Counted from the stretch's first letter, positions 20,255 through 32,385 are shown. The stretch is 64,000 nt of DNA from Siphonodentalium dalli (GCA_032622095.1 CP136064.1:171500310-171564309), one strand, 5' to 3'. Notes: generated by a model not told the origin, from the letters alone. Numbers and translations are program-made.

Positions 20255-20572
20255 TATTATATACTAACTGAAACAGGTTCCCTTCAGGAACCTTTATGCA
20301 GCATCGGAATGATGTCCCTGCACAAAGGCCATTTTAATCTTAGACAGAGCCGTTATTCAGCGGCAGCCCCTTTGTTTCCTTTGACCACATTTTGATCCTT
20401 TAAATATCTGGATAAAAACTATGAAAACTAATGCCCTTGTGACATCCGCCAGGGTACCCTGAGCCACAACACCAAATTTGGTTTAAATCGGTCCAGGGGT
20501 CTGAGAGAAAAATCTGAACAGACAGACATACAGACAGATCCTACTCTTTTATAGATATAGATTTTGCATCCA
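20255..20572 (+). repeat. Non-LTR retroelement 3' tail (remnant)
   Basis: ACCAAATTTGGTTTAAATCG with GGTCCAGGGGTCTGAGAG, then ACAGACAGACATACAGACAG and a TATAGATATAG end. This matches the style of 3' tails of RTE-like or related elements. The family assignment is inferred. Confidence 0.6.
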
Positions 20573-20846
20573 AAATATACTAAAGTCTACTTTGGCTCAG
20601 ATGTCAACTTATGGAGTGAGGTATATGTCGGAATTTTGAGCTCACCTTTGTTTGCTCTGATAAATAAGGTTTAAAATGGCATAGAAGCATATGATATAGC
20701 AGAAGAATACTATTTTGACAAAGAATAGAACACATTTTATATGCCAGGTGCACCATTTCTTGATTCGGAGTCGGAGTAAACTTCGGAGTAGTGACCATCT
20801 TTCACAGAGCACATGGTTCAGACTGGTTACTCCAAAAACTGGATCC

Positions 20847-21246
20847 TTAACCCTTTACCCAACAGAAGGGCCATGTGCCAATGCATTCTCTTATATATGC
20901 GAGTCGACCATAGGTCGCCTCGCATATATAAGAGAATGCATTGGCTTAACACATTAAAAATTATAAAATTGTTAAAGAATGTAAGAAAAAATGGTAAAAA
21001 GTGTTAAAAAAATATTTTTTTTAGGCCAATGCATTCTCTTATATATGCGAGGCGACCTATGGTCGACTCGCATATATAAGAGAATGCATTGGCACAGGGC
21101 ATAACTGTAACCATCACAATGTGGTCAATGAGCCGGTTCCAATGATATCCATATTTGTATGGTTTTATTGAGACAGACCCAAGATAATTTAGGCTGTTGA
21201 AGCTTTATTTGGCCGGTTTTGGCCGGTTTGTTGGGTAAAGGGTTAA
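20847..21246. mobile_element. Family C TTAA MITE (C8, type iii)
   Basis: TTAACCCTTTACCCAACAGA to GTTGGGTAAAGGGTTAA, 400 bp, with two near-perfect hairpins (20876-20945 and 21021-21095) separated by the A-rich GTTAAAGAATGTAAG spacer. Confidence 0.9.
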
Positions 21247-21301
21247 CAGGTTAGTCCATGGTTGTGTTCAATTATTGGAATATCTGTTCTGGATCAATAT
21301 A

Positions 21302-21472
21302 TACAGTAATACTCTTGACTCCTTAACCACAGAAGAATTATGGGTAACTTTTCAGGATTTAGTCGGAAATATGGCTTGTTGCCATTCATCGGAACGCTCT
21401 CCGACTAAATCCTGAAAAGTTACCCATAATTCTGCTGTGGTTAAGGAGTCAATTACTTAGGGCATTACTGTA
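21302..21472. mobile_element. Family B palindromic MITE (B5), shortened centre
   Basis: TACAGTAATACTC to GGGCATTACTGTA, 171 bp. The right arm lacks the GCAACAAGCCATATTTC segment, so the palindrome is asymmetric at its centre. Confidence 0.88.
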
Positions 21473-22334
21473 ACACTGACAAGAATTCTCTCTTGTTTTG
21501 TAAATTGTTCTTGAGTTTTCTTGAGAGGCTTCCAACCGTATACTCATTTACTCTCATCATATTTCATCGATTGATGGACCAATCCATTATTAATTTTTGC
21601 AATTATTAATGTTACAATACTAATAGTCAAATTTTCCACTTCTGGCAGTCATTATGGTGAAATCGGCATGATTCGTCATGGCTTCAGTGATCGGAAATGA
21701 TTTTCGTAATAAAAGACAACAAAAAATATTATTACGGGTCAAAATATAAACAACATAGTGAGGGGACAGTACTCTGCCTTACAGTTTGATGAATTTATAG
21801 ACAAATAATATACCCAATCTTCAATTTTGTCTGTGTTTTATTCACCATAATATCTGTTTGTAGTCTGGAAATATGATTTTTATAAAAAAAAAAAAAGGTT
21901 TCAGCGCTGTTGTAATTGTGGCCCTGTGAAAAGATATACTATCTATAAAAAGTTACAAAGAAAATATTTATCTCGACATTCACTGAAAACATTTCAAAAA
22001 ATTTCTCGACTAATTTATCGGCATTCTCTTATTTGCATGCAGAATATGTATCTGTATTTATGACTAAATGTATTTGTATTTCATAGCAAGTTTGTTGATG
22101 TAAATTTCAAAATATATATATGCTGACAGCATCTTCGAAATATGCCAAATGTGAGATCTTTCAATGTAAGATTTCTCTTGCCAAAATTTGTATTAAAAAC
22201 CTGTTATATTAAGACAGGGATTTTCTTAGTGCCAAATCACCTTAGAGTTTGCCCAATTTGGAGGTTATACTAAGATAGTGATGATGTTCCATCTGTCTGT
22301 CCATAACAACTTTGGAGCTCTATCTCATTCATCA

Positions 22335-22550
22335 AACAGTAATGCTGTAAATAATCGACTCCTTAACCACAGCAGAATTATGGGTAACTTTTCAGGATTT
22401 AGTCTGAAATATGGCTTGTTGCCATTCAATGGAAAGCTCTCAGTGAGAGCTTCAGATGAATGGCAACAAGCCATATTTCCGACTAAATCCTGAAAAGTTA
22501 CCCATAATTCTTCTGTGGTTAAGGAGTCGATTATTTACAGCATTACTGTA
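22335..22550. mobile_element. Family B palindromic MITE (B6)
   Basis: ACAGTAATGCTG to CAGCATTACTGTA, 216 bp. The outer arms carry matched changes (GCTG/CAGC), so they co-vary and keep the hairpin paired. Confidence 0.9.
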
Positions 22551-22695
22551 GGTCGAATTTCAATGATCTTTAGTATAATTATGAACCATTAATTTCAGAA
22601 GAAAAGAGAAACCGAAGTTTCTCATGGTAATAATAACCACTTATTGCTATCCTGTGATATACATGTACAGGAAACTAGGGTTTATCGTTTTCTTC

Positions 22696-23767
22696 TTAAC
22701 CCTTTGGCGGGTGAGTACGTCATATATGACGTCATATCCATGGATGAATATATTATTGCAAATAGACTGAGTAATATTGTAATAATCGCCTATTGTAATA
22801 AAACTAAATCATACAGACAACAACATTATTAAAATCACAGAGCAATGTAAATGATAGAAATAATATTTATCCCGCAGGGTCGTAACACAACAAAGACAGG
22901 TCTGCCTGATTGACTACCTTTATTTAATGAATTATTAATCAAAAAGGTAGTCGTGAAATTATTGGTAGGATGTTCACTGTCCAGTTATCCATTTCTTGCT
23001 TCGCGTCTTCCTTTTTTGGCCCACAATCCGCCATGGCCACAAGCAAACAAGCGGAGTCCGTGGGAACCCGGACCTGAAACGAGACACTAGACCCCCTGGT
23101 TAGTGATGTCTGCTGGTCAGTGCCAAGCGAATGCCGCAGGATCACAAAACAAACAAACAAAAAAAAAAAAAAAGGGGGAGGGTGGGGGGGTTAATTTCAA
23201 ACAAAAACATACTTTCCCCAATTTTCGAATCTTGCGAAAAGATCTTGGCCCTCTCACGACTTGATCACGTGCCTCCGGCGATATAGTTCCGCTCTCCCGA
23301 TTTACTGAGAACGATCAGCGCCCTGGTTATATATTACCCTGATGCTGCTGAGAGTTTTTGGTAACATTGCGAATAAATTACCAGGCAGATGTTTACTTAT
23401 TAAATCTTATTAATGATCATATAGTACTGCATGTTAATCCCACCAATGGAATTTGTGTATCGATCCGCATGATCCATCAAATCTTTATTTAGCAACTGAC
23501 CCAATCGGGCATGTGATCTTGTTTTGGTTCTATTCTTAGTTTTGGTAAACAACTGCAAACGTGTCTCTTTAGCTGTCATGTTTTAGCGACCCGACGGGAT
23601 AAATGCGGTCGCTGTGCGACATTCGTTATATCCAATTTATATATCCATGAAAGAGTTATGAACATGGTAACATAATACTATCCTGAAACTACTGTCAATG
23701 ACATAATTGTCATTCCACTTCCAACCGTAAAACTATATAAAAGTCGTTCTACCCGCCAAAGGGTTAA
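22696..23767. mobile_element. 1,072-bp TTAA-flanked element with CCCTTTGGCGGGT ends
   Basis: TTAACCCTTTGGCGGGT at left and ACCCGCCAAAGGGTTAA at right. The TTAA sites and CCC-type termini fit a non-autonomous piggyBac-like element. The left subterminal region has the palindromic CGTCATATATGACGTCATAT (CRE-like TGACGTCA). The interior has no long reading frame and includes A and G homopolymers near 23160-23190. Confidence 0.82.
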
Positions 23768-23876
23768 GCTTTCGTTTCCTAGACCTACCTTTTGGTTATG
23801 GCCAACCCAGCGATGTCTACTATGGCTGATACCACTTGGCATGAACAGGGAGGAATTATAGTTGTTCCCCCCTTTT

Positions 23877-24740
23877 TAGCTCACCTGAGACGAAGTCTCC
23901 GGTGGAGCTATAGTCATCACTCCTCGTCCGTCCGTCCGTCTGTCTGTCTGTCCGTCCGTCAACTTTTTTAAAAACATCTTCTCCTCTGAAACCATCATAC
24001 CAAATTGGTTCATATTTGGTGTGGATGTTCCCTAGGTGACTCTCATTCAGATTTGTTCAAATGAGGTCACTGGGTTAAATAGTTGCCAAACCAGGGTCAT
24101 AACTCTATTCCTCCACAGTAATTCTTACAACAACTTCTTGTCCATAACCATTGTGCCGATTTAGCTAATATTTGGTATGGAGGGTCCTTGGGTGACTGGT
24201 GTTCAGATTTGTTCAAATGAGGTCACCCGGTCAATTAGTTGAGAAACCAGGGCCATAACTCATAGTAATTCTTACAATGACTTCATCTACAAAAATATTG
24301 GGCCGATTTAGCTTATATTTGGTACTGAGGGACCTTGGGTGACTGGGAATCAGATTTGTTCAAATTGGATCGCTGGATCATTAGGGGCAGAGCCAGGGAC
24401 ATAACTCTAAAAACCAAAAAATTACATTTTTGTATTTTGATCATATTTGGTGTGGATGTTCCCTAGGTGACTTTCATTCAGATTTGTTCAAATGAGGTCA
24501 CTGTGTCAAACAGTTGCGAAACCAGGGCCATAACTATATTCCTCCTTGGTAATTCTTATAACGACTTCTTGTCTATAACCATTGTGCCGATTTAGTTTAT
24601 ATTTGGTATGTGGGGTCATTGAATGACTGGGGTTCAGATTTGTTCAAATGGGGTCACTGGGTCAAATTCGGGTGCAGGCAGGGCCATAATTCCCAAAAAA
24701 ATAATAAAAAATTCAGGAACTCCTTGATCAATTTAACATA
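23877..24740 (+). repeat. AGCTCACC-type interspersed repeat (copy 1)
   Basis: AGCTCACCTGAGACGAAGTC and the inverted CTCCGGTGGAGCTAT, then (GTCC/GTCT)n, then four ~170-bp direct units with CATATTTGGTNTGGATGTTC and CAGATTTGTTCAAATGAGGT. It is typical of mollusc-type repeats. Confidence 0.72.
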
Positions 24741-25012
24741 CAAAAAAAATTATCACCCTCCCCCCACATGACCCAGAACCCCCAACCAACAGCATTCCAC
24801 CCTATCTCATTTCCTAACTCACAGGATCTCCCCCACCAGCATATTAAGTCAATTGTATTAGCTACAGACAGAGAGAGTTAATATAAATACACACACAGGC
24901 ATCAATTGAGATGTTTATCAGGCTGACAGGTGTGAACTTAATGTACCAGACAGCACTCATGCCAATGTGTGTTATTAAAATAAAAACAAATTATTGTTCT
25001 CTAACCTGAATT

Positions 25013-25440
25013 TAGTGTGTCTGGCATTTGCAGAATGAGGTTCCCAGAGGGTGAATTTAGTTATGCTACCCTGCACAGCAGTCTAGCATCACCAAATACA
25101 CTAGCCAGGGTCCTCATTCTGCTTAAGCCTCATCTTCTGGGAAGTATATAGGCACTTAAATTGACATTTTTACTTACTTTTTCCCTTCTATTTAGTTTCT
25201 ATATCCCCTAATTTGTGAATATAAAATGCATAATTGAGGTGCCCAGTGGGTGCACATCACCAACTTTAACTGGAGAACTTCAATCTAATGCTATGTCTCC
25301 CATAGCAGTTGAGGCCTACACAGAATGAGGTCCTCAGAGGGTGAATTTGGTGATGCTAGCCCGCATTGCAGGATTGTGTCATTAAATTCACCCTTATGGG
25401 ACCTCATTGTGCAAATGTCAGACACTATGTTCAGGCTTGG
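25013..25440 (+). mobile_element. Family A element (A5), near-complete
   Basis: It begins CCTGAATTTAGTGTGTCTGG and ends GTTCAGGCTTGG, with two foldbacks at 25030-25115 and 25322-25412. It lies next to an AGCTCACC-type repeat. Confidence 0.82.
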
Positions 25441-25875
25441 CTGTTCGAATATTATGTTCTTAACCACCAGTATCCAATTGAACTCATTATACCCTGAAAA
25501 GAAAACTTGGGGGGGGGGGTATATTGGATTGAATTTGTCAGTATCTATGTCAGACTGTTTTCCCATCCATCCATCTGTCATTATGTCTCTATCCGTCCAT
25601 CAATTGTTTTCTTCTCCAGATACATATTAAAGACCAAATGGGTTTAAATATTTAGGTGTGGATGTAAATCCTTGTTTTGAACACAGCTGTAGGAGTAACA
25701 CAATACATTGGTATCACTGGGCAAATGTTTGTGCCATCATTAATTATCTTCATGTCAACAGGTCTCCCAGACATTCTTGTTGCTGATAGTGGCTTTATGA
25801 ATGGAATTTTATCCCATGTTTATCTCAGATACAAATTGCCTGTTTGAAAGATAAAGTTTATTTTTACTATTAATA

Positions 25876-26010
25876 TTAACCATTTCATGACCAGAGTTGT
25901 GCTGGTGAGACCCTGTGCTTGTGCATTCTCTTATATATGCTCCCATGGGAAGCCTCCCATATAAAAGAGAATGCACTGGCTTTCCAGGTCATGGTAATTT
26001 TGTTAAGGCA
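25876..26010. repeat. Truncated family C element (C9, type i)
   Basis: TTAACCATTTCATGACCAGA and one hairpin with a contracted loop (ATATATGCTCCCATGGGAAG). The right part is missing. Confidence 0.72.
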
Positions 26011-26070
26011 ATAGGCATCCAAATAAATGATGTATGTCATATTCTTGCAGGGATGTCGCCACTGTGTTGG

Positions 26071-26071
<1 letters not shown>

Positions 26072-26101
<30 letters not shown>
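26072..26101 (+). repeat. Homopolymer G30
   Basis: 30 consecutive G. It is a possible G-quadruplex and an assembly risk; the length should be treated as approximate. Confidence 0.9.
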
Positions 26102-26102
<1 letters not shown>

Positions 26103-26127
26103 GATTTACAGATTTTTTCAATGAAAT

Positions 26128-26800
26128 GTAATTTTTGAGCTCACATCTTCTCTAGACTGAATGGGTTCATATTTGGTGTAGATGTTCCCTAGGTGACTTA
26201 CATTCATATTTGTTTAAATGAGGTCACTCTATCAAATGGTTATGAAGGCAGGGCCATAACTCTTGCTCTCCATAGTAATTCTTAAAAACTGCCTCTTCTG
26301 CTGTACCATCAGGTTGAACGGGTTCATATTTGGTATGAACAGTCCTTGGGTGACCTGGAGTTCAGATTTTTTTCTTCAAATGGGGTCATTGGTTTTAAAT
26401 GGGGTCAACTTGTCAACTAGGGGTCAAGCAAAGGAAAGTTTTCCTCTTAATATGCTTCCTTCACACAGACCATCAGGTCTATTTTATTGATATTTAGTAT
26501 GAAGGGTTCTTTGGTATCTGGGATTCAAATTTATTCAGATGGGGTCACCAGATTAAATAGACTGGGACCAGGGACATAACTGTATGTCTCTATAGTAATA
26601 CTTAAAAATGTCTTCTCAAGAGAGGTTGGACTATTTAGCTTACATATAGTATGGAGGATCCTTTAGTGACTGAGATTCAGATTTGTTAACATGAGGTCAA
26701 CCTGTCAAGAAATGACGGGGCTATGGGGACTTCACTTAAAACATCTACCTTGGAACTACCTGACTGATTAATGTTGACATATATATGTTGTTTTCGGGTT
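26128..26800 (+). repeat. AGCTCACC-type interspersed repeat (copy 2), degraded
   Basis: GAGCTCACATCTTCTC, then diverged ~150-170-bp units with GGGTTCATATTTGGTGTAGA, TTAAATGAGGTCAC and GGCAGGGCCATAACTC. The GTCC tract is lost. Confidence 0.65.
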
Positions 26801-26899
26801 CATGGATAATTGGGCTTCAAACATGTCTAAATAGTTTATAAAACGGTGCTTGTGAGATTGGAAATTTTGAACAATTGAGAAAGTTTGAGACGTCAGTTG

Positions 26900-27175
26900 T
26901 GAAATTCTAACCTAAGACTTGGGAATCTGGAGCCCGGTCAGGAGGGGATATGTTGAGCTGGAGGGGGATCTGTAGTGTTCCATTGGTAATTTAAAGGTAG
27001 ATATTCGCTGATCGACATTAAGCCTCTCTAGCCACATATCCTGTGTAGATCCGCTTCTTTTAAAGTGATTATGAAAAGTTCTGACTGTTATGGTCTCAAG
27101 AGTCCCAGTCTTATCAGTCTTTGCAGTCTGGTGAGCGACCCCACAGTCTTTGACTGTCTTGTTTGTCATACAGTC
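26900..27175 (-). other. Weak coding-like stretch, unidentified
   Basis: An 85-codon minus-strand frame (AKTDKTGTLETITVRTFHNH, then FKRSGSTQDMWLERLNVDQR) has protein-like composition but no recognised domain, splice sites or start context. It may be a fossil LINE or other mobile-element ORF. Confidence 0.25.
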
Positions 27176-27193
27176 TTAGGCTGTTTGTTAAAC

Positions 27194-27506
27194 TTAAAGA
27201 TGTATTCAGGGTTCCAGGCTAATTTTGACAAAACACATTTTAATTTTTATTCAAATTCCAGTGTATAAAATAACTTATTTGGAACAAGAAGTGCTTCAAG
27301 AAAAACTTGCATTTTTAGAGGGACATCAAAAATTATTTTGTAAATTTTTCAATAACATAATGATATTCTTTGGTATTTATAGGTCCAGTTTAAAATGTCA
27401 TATTTTGTTTTCAACATTTTTCAACAGAACAAATAGCAGAAATATTGTTAAAATAACTTTGTTATGATGTTTTAATGGAGGTCTGGAACCCTGCATGCAT
27501 CTTTAA
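27194..27506. mobile_element. 313-bp TTAA-flanked MITE with AGATGYAT ends
   Basis: TTAAAGATGTATTCAGGGTTCCAG at left, written here in consensus AGATGYATNCAGGGTTCCAG, and the complementary CTGGAACCCTGCATGCATCT plus TTAA at right. AT-rich centre; short frames in it are not credible genes. Confidence 0.78.
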
Positions 27507-27620
27507 TAGCGAACATGATCCTTCAAATGAATGAACTGAATTCAGCGAGTACTCAGTTATCAGATGGTTAATGCTTTATTTCATTCAGTTCTAAAAGTGT
27601 ACATTGAAACGGCCTGTTCT

Positions 27621-27883
27621 TTAACTGTTTCATGATTGGAGCTGCGCTGGTGCAGCATTAATTACCCTGTGCCAGTGCATTATCTTATATATGTGAGTCT
27701 CCCATAGGTCGCCTCGCATATATAAGAGAATGCACTGGCTTACAAGGTCAAGGTAAATATTGTTAGGCCAATGTATTCTCTTATATATGTGAGGCGCCCT
27801 GTGGGCGACTCACATATATAAGTGAATGCATTGGCACAGGGTTTTCGTAAAATTTCTGGAAGCTCCAGTCATGAAAGTGTTAA
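27621..27883. mobile_element. Family C TTAA MITE (C10, type i), complete
   Basis: TTAACTGTTTCATGATTGGA to CCAGTCATGAAAGTGTTAA, two hairpins. It shows the uninterrupted GGTAAATATTGTTAGGCC that serves as the empty site for the 16725 insertion. Confidence 0.85.
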
Positions 27884-28552
27884 TGTTCAAATCTAAGTCA
27901 GAGTAGTCAGCTTTAAGTCTGGTTTATGAATATTAATCTTTCACATTCTGCAGAATGAAAATTTCAATTGAATTGAAGGAAATCAGATGTATCTAATAAA
28001 TAGGCAGAATGAAACATGTGAATTTGCTAACGTTTTCTTACCGAGCTTGTTGCATCATGTTAGTATTGGAAGTATAAGTTGTACCTCATGGCATTGTAAA
28101 CAAGTTTGATAACTTAAACCAGTTCACACCACTGTGGCATTCTAGATTTATTGCACACACCCCACCCTCATGATTGTAGCTTGCATAATATTGAGGTTGA
28201 TACTGCTCATGTTGAAAGAAACCAATGATTTAGGTTGAGTAAACTTCATAACAGAAGGGTTGATAACGGTTAAAAATGTCTGGAAACTCTTGAAAAATGG
28301 GGAGGGGGATTTATTGATTGGATCACAAAAATTGCTTGTATATTAGACATATCGTTTAAGATGCTGTTTATATGGTCATTCTGAAAGTAAAGTTTAGTCA
28401 CTGTCAAGAAAGTTGTCAACATAATCGTGCTTTATTTACCAACGACAAGACAGATTTTTTTTCGTTGACATTTTGATATCTTCTGTAATTTGCTATAGTT
28501 TAACCTGGTGTGTGTAATAAATAAAACTGCCATGAATTCCACGAGCTTCCAA

Positions 28553-28777
28553 AAACCCTGTGCCAATGCATTCTCTTATATATGTGAGTCTCCCATAGGG
28601 AGCCTCACATATATAAGAGAACACATTGGCTTAACAATATTTACCTTGACCTGTGTAAGCCAGTGCATTCTCTTATATATGCCAGGCTCTCGATGGGATA
28701 CTCACATATATAAGAGAATGCCCTGGCACAGGACCTTTAATGATGCACCATTGCAGCTCCCGTCATGAGAGAGTTAA
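28553..28777. mobile_element. Family C element (C11, type i, reverse orientation), left end lost
   Basis: Two hairpins, then GCAGCTCCCGTCATGAGAGA and GTTAA at the right end. The order is inverted relative to C10. Confidence 0.8.
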
Positions 28778-28996
28778 CTAATCAATAGTGGTGTGACATC
28801 TGATGAGAAAATGGATCATCTAAAAACCAAGCATATAACAGTACTATTTAGTATAAATATTCCAATTTTATTTGTCTTTCAAGATTTTAATATATATATA
28901 TATATACATGTATTAACATTTATGACCTGAGTGCTGTCAAGCTTGTGTATCTGCATTTTGATGTTGTGTTGTTTTAATGAAGGTTTGATTAGTATG

Positions 28997-29215
28997 TACA
29001 TTGTAATGCCCTAAATAATTGACTCCTTAACCACAGCAGAATTATGGGTAATTTTTCAGGATTTAGTCGGAAATATGGCTTGTTGCCATTCATTGGAAAG
29101 CTCTCCCCGAGAGCTTTCCGATGAATGGCAACAAGCCATATTTCCGACTAAATCCTGAAAAATTACCCATAATTCTGCTGTGGTTAAGGGGTCGATTATT
29201 TAGGGCATTACTGTA
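28997..29215. mobile_element. Family B palindromic MITE (B7)
   Basis: TACATTGTAATGCCC to GGGCATTACTGTA, about 219 bp, arms nearly identical. Confidence 0.88.
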
Positions 29216-29622
29216 AATTGTACTGGTGCCATGAGAAAGTCTTGACTCTTATGAGTGCATATGCATGCAACTTTTTATTGTGTATTTATGTTTTGTCATG
29301 ATTTTTTACCAAAGATTGTAAATGTGTGTTCAAATTATCATATTCATGTCAAAAGTGTTTAAAAGCCCACATAATGTTAAAGATTTCAATTATTTATGAT
29401 GTTACCTAAGTTCTTAAACTTAAGTTCCTGTTAAGTGATAGAAAATCACTCAAAGACTGTCCATTACCTCTGCCACAATGCATTGCATGTGACTATATTG
29501 CTAACTAAAGATAGAGTAATCTCCTCTTTTCTTTCGTTATGCGTGTTAATGATTCCAAAGAAGTACAAAACCTCTCAAAACTTGTCTGCAACACAAAATC
29601 TTCAGTTAACTTCAGATTTTGT

Positions 29623-29951
29623 TTAACCTCTTTGCTGCTAAATGACGTTATGTGCTGGGCTGTTGACGTTATTGCCATTTTCCAGTGGAAAAATATAACG
29701 GGAATATCACAAGAACCATAAAACTGACTCAGTTGAAAGGCTATTATAGTTCAAAATTGTGGAACATCACATATTGTTTGAAAATTTGAGATACAGTTAT
29801 TCCGATGCACCAATCTCTGAGTACCAGTTATGAATAATGGCTTACTGCTATTGTGCTGAAGTAGGTCCGTATGTACTACGGACCATATAGCACACGACGT
29901 GGACTTTCACGTCCGTAATAGTTACGGACGTCATAACAGCGAGGAGGTTAA
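29623..29951. mobile_element. 329-bp TTAA-flanked MITE with CCTCTTTGCTG ends
   Basis: TTAACCTCTTTGCTGCTAAA at left and ACAGCGAGGAGGTTAA at right; the terminal repeats are imperfect. Inside are GTCCGTATGTACTACGGAC (hairpin) and repeated ACGT-centred motifs near the right end. Confidence 0.75.
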
Positions 29952-30443
29952 TCATTATAAAAATAAAATTAGCGGCCAAATATTAGATTACATGAGCAAA
30001 ATGGACATTTTAAACATTTGAAAGAAAATACTAATATTTCAAGTTGTCACTATCACAATCCTTTAAGTAACTTAACAGAAGTTCAGATCATGTAAATTTT
30101 ATGGCATGTAAAATTCATTTCCAACCAATTTGATACGTACTGAGAACACTCCTCCCAAAATTTCCCTTAAAAAATTATGATCAGTCTTCTTTTGATATTA
30201 TTGTTTTTAAATAAAATGATTTATGTGGTCTTCAGATAGCATAGATTCCTTCAGGTGATGTACTAGCTTGATTAAGTAGTTTTCTGTGTAGGTCCTTTTG
30301 AACTTTCCACATCCTGAGATACATGTAGGCTATTCGTGGAAACCCCTTAATTTTTTTTCGAGCATATAACTTTGGTTTATCTATGTTTTTGGAGCATTCT
30401 CGTTCCAGAGGTGTTTGATATTTATATCATAGTTTCGATTATT
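29952..30443. other. Intergenic stretch, nothing recognised
   Basis: AT-rich sequence between the 329-bp TTAA element and C12. I see no gene or repeat structure. Confidence 0.5.
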
Positions 30444-30679
30444 AATAACCCTTTCAGTGCCAAGTCCGATTTTTGTATCAACCCATATTTCCTTGATCAT
30501 TTTTCAAATTTATTGATTATAATAATGTGATACATTATAAAAAATATACATTGCAATGGTCTATTATTCATTTGAGCTCTTTCCATCAATGTATCACATT
30601 ATTATAATCAATAAATTTGAAAAATGATCAAGGAAATATGGGTTGATACAAAAATCAGACTTGGCACTGAAAGGGTTAA
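30444..30679. mobile_element. Family C type ii termini around a different palindrome (C12)
   Basis: The ends are AACCCTTTCAGTGCCAAG and CTTGGCACTGAAAGGGTTAA, followed on each side by the type ii block TATCAACCCATAT. The interior is a different long palindrome (CCTTGATCATTTTTCAAATT arms) with a family-D-like middle (GCAATGGTCTATTATTCATT). The shared TATATATG hairpin is absent. Confidence 0.85.
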
Positions 30680-30716
30680 GTGGGCTTTTAAAATCCATCT
30701 ATTCAGATAACTTCAG

Positions 30717-30959
30717 TTAACCCTGTCTGTACTAAATATTCATTGACTTGATCTTCCCTTAGGAAATGGTCATTTGTTGAACTTATTATATTAAAATTTC
30801 CAACCATAGTATATAAATCCTTCAGCACTTGTATTATCATTTTCATCATACTGTCGTCTGCTCATTTTTCCTGAACACCCCTCCAAATGAATAATAGACC
30901 ATTGCAATGTATAATTTTATAACTGATTCGGAGAATCCATTTAATATAGAAAGGGCTAA
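30717..30959. mobile_element. Family D TTAA MITE (D5), long form
   Basis: TTAACCCTGTCTGTACTAAA to TTTAATATAGAAAGGGCTAA, 243 bp, sharing CCTCCAAATGAATAATAGAC with D3. It begins 38 bp after C12. Confidence 0.82.
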
Positions 30960-31064
30960 AATGTCCCATCCCACCATACATTGCTATGTGGTGTTTGTCT
31001 TTCTTCAGAATTGGATGTGGGTTTTGATACATTTCACTGTTAGCTGCAATGCTAAGTTTACTGT

Positions 31065-31355
31065 CAAACCTGAAATAGTGTCTGTCATTTGCAGAATGAG
31101 GTCCCCAGAGGGTGAAATAAGTGATGCTAACCCATTTGATGGGCTAGCATAACCAAATTCACCCTCTGGGAACCTCATACTGCTATGGGAGACCTAGGAT
31201 CAGATTGAAGTTCCCAGTTGAAGTTGGTTATTCTCGACTATGCATTTTATCTTCTGCAAATTAGGGGATATAGAAACTTCCCAGAAGGGAAAAAGTAACT
31301 AAAAACAATGTTAATTTGAGACTTTAGATAATTCCCAGAAGATAAGGTCCAAGCT
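31065..31355 (+). mobile_element. Family A element (A6), right end missing
   Basis: It starts CAAACCTGAAATAGTGTC. The first foldback is around GATGCTAACCC, followed by the GGGGATATAGAAACTTCCCA segment. The second foldback is absent. Confidence 0.8.
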
Positions 31356-31866
31356 CAAACCTTCATAGACTTAGAATTTACTGATTATTCTGGTGTGTAA
31401 TCAAACCATGATTAAACTAGGTGTGTTCACAACATGATGCATGTATTTGATATATGATTCCTTTTTGAGATGTTGCTGGTCAAGTTGGAATATAGTCATG
31501 GTTTTGTGATTTTTTAGGGAATAATGCCCCTTTTTTTTACACTTTCTGATTTATAATTATATAATTTAACAACAACATCTTGTGGATCGAGAGTGTAATT
31601 GTGTAATTGATCCTCCGTAATTTTGTGCCAACTGCCGTTATTATTGTATATTCAAGATATTGTGTTTTTCTTTCACAGTTTCACTTGCATGAATTCACCA
31701 AATGTATATACATGACACCTTTTATAATATAACTCAGACCTTGTGATAACTGGATATTTCACGGTATTTGTTGACTTGTGAACTCATGCAACTATGATAT
31801 AAATAATAAGATGATTGATTTTATTGAGTTCTGGAATTATATATGATAACCAGTGCAAATATATAA

Positions 31867-32385
31867 TACTAGCCGATGAGCCCGACGTTGTCCGGGCTAT
31901 TCAAAAACAAAATTTCAAGTCGATAGCTCTACCCGTTTCCGAGATCTGGTCTGCGCATGCGCGAAGCTGGCGTCACACGGGCTCGGCGACCCGATAAAAT
32001 TCTTATCCGGGGCAAGATACATTCACATAGCAAATTTCAAGTCGATAGCTCCACCCGTTTCCGAGATCTCATCTGCGCATGCGCGAAGCTGGTGTCGCAC
32101 GGGCTCGGCGACCCGATAAAATTCGTATCCGGGGCAAGATACATTCACATAGCAAATTTCAAGTCGATAGCTCCACCCGTTTCCGAGATCTCGTCTGCGC
32201 ATGCGCGAAGCGGGCGCCGCACGGGCTCGCCAATACGACAACGTTCACCGCCTGGTCAAACTACACACACGTACCAAGTTTCGTCCCGATCGGTCGAGAA
32301 TCGGAGATTTGTATAAATGACAGACAGACAGACAAACAAACATACATACAGACAGAGGTCTTCAAAATATATATGAGATAAAATT
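31867..32385 (+). repeat. Retroelement-like tail with a 122-bp x3 GC-rich tandem repeat
   Basis: It begins CTAGCCGATGAGCCCGACGT and ends ACAGACAGACAGACAAACAA plus TATATATGAGATA. Units start at 31911, 32033 and 32155. Each carries GATAGCTCYACCCGTTTCCG and GCGCATGCGC. It is GC- and CpG-rich compared with all neighbours. The long frames here on both strands come from the repeat and are not convincing genes. Confidence 0.75.

Noticed and set aside
25885..26124. Poly-Pro or poly-Gly peptides
   Set aside because: Translation of the G30 homopolymer next to a truncated MITE.
31957..32381. Overlapping 100-119-codon frames
   Set aside because: They arise from the 122-bp GC-rich tandem repeat, where stops are rare in several frames on both strands.
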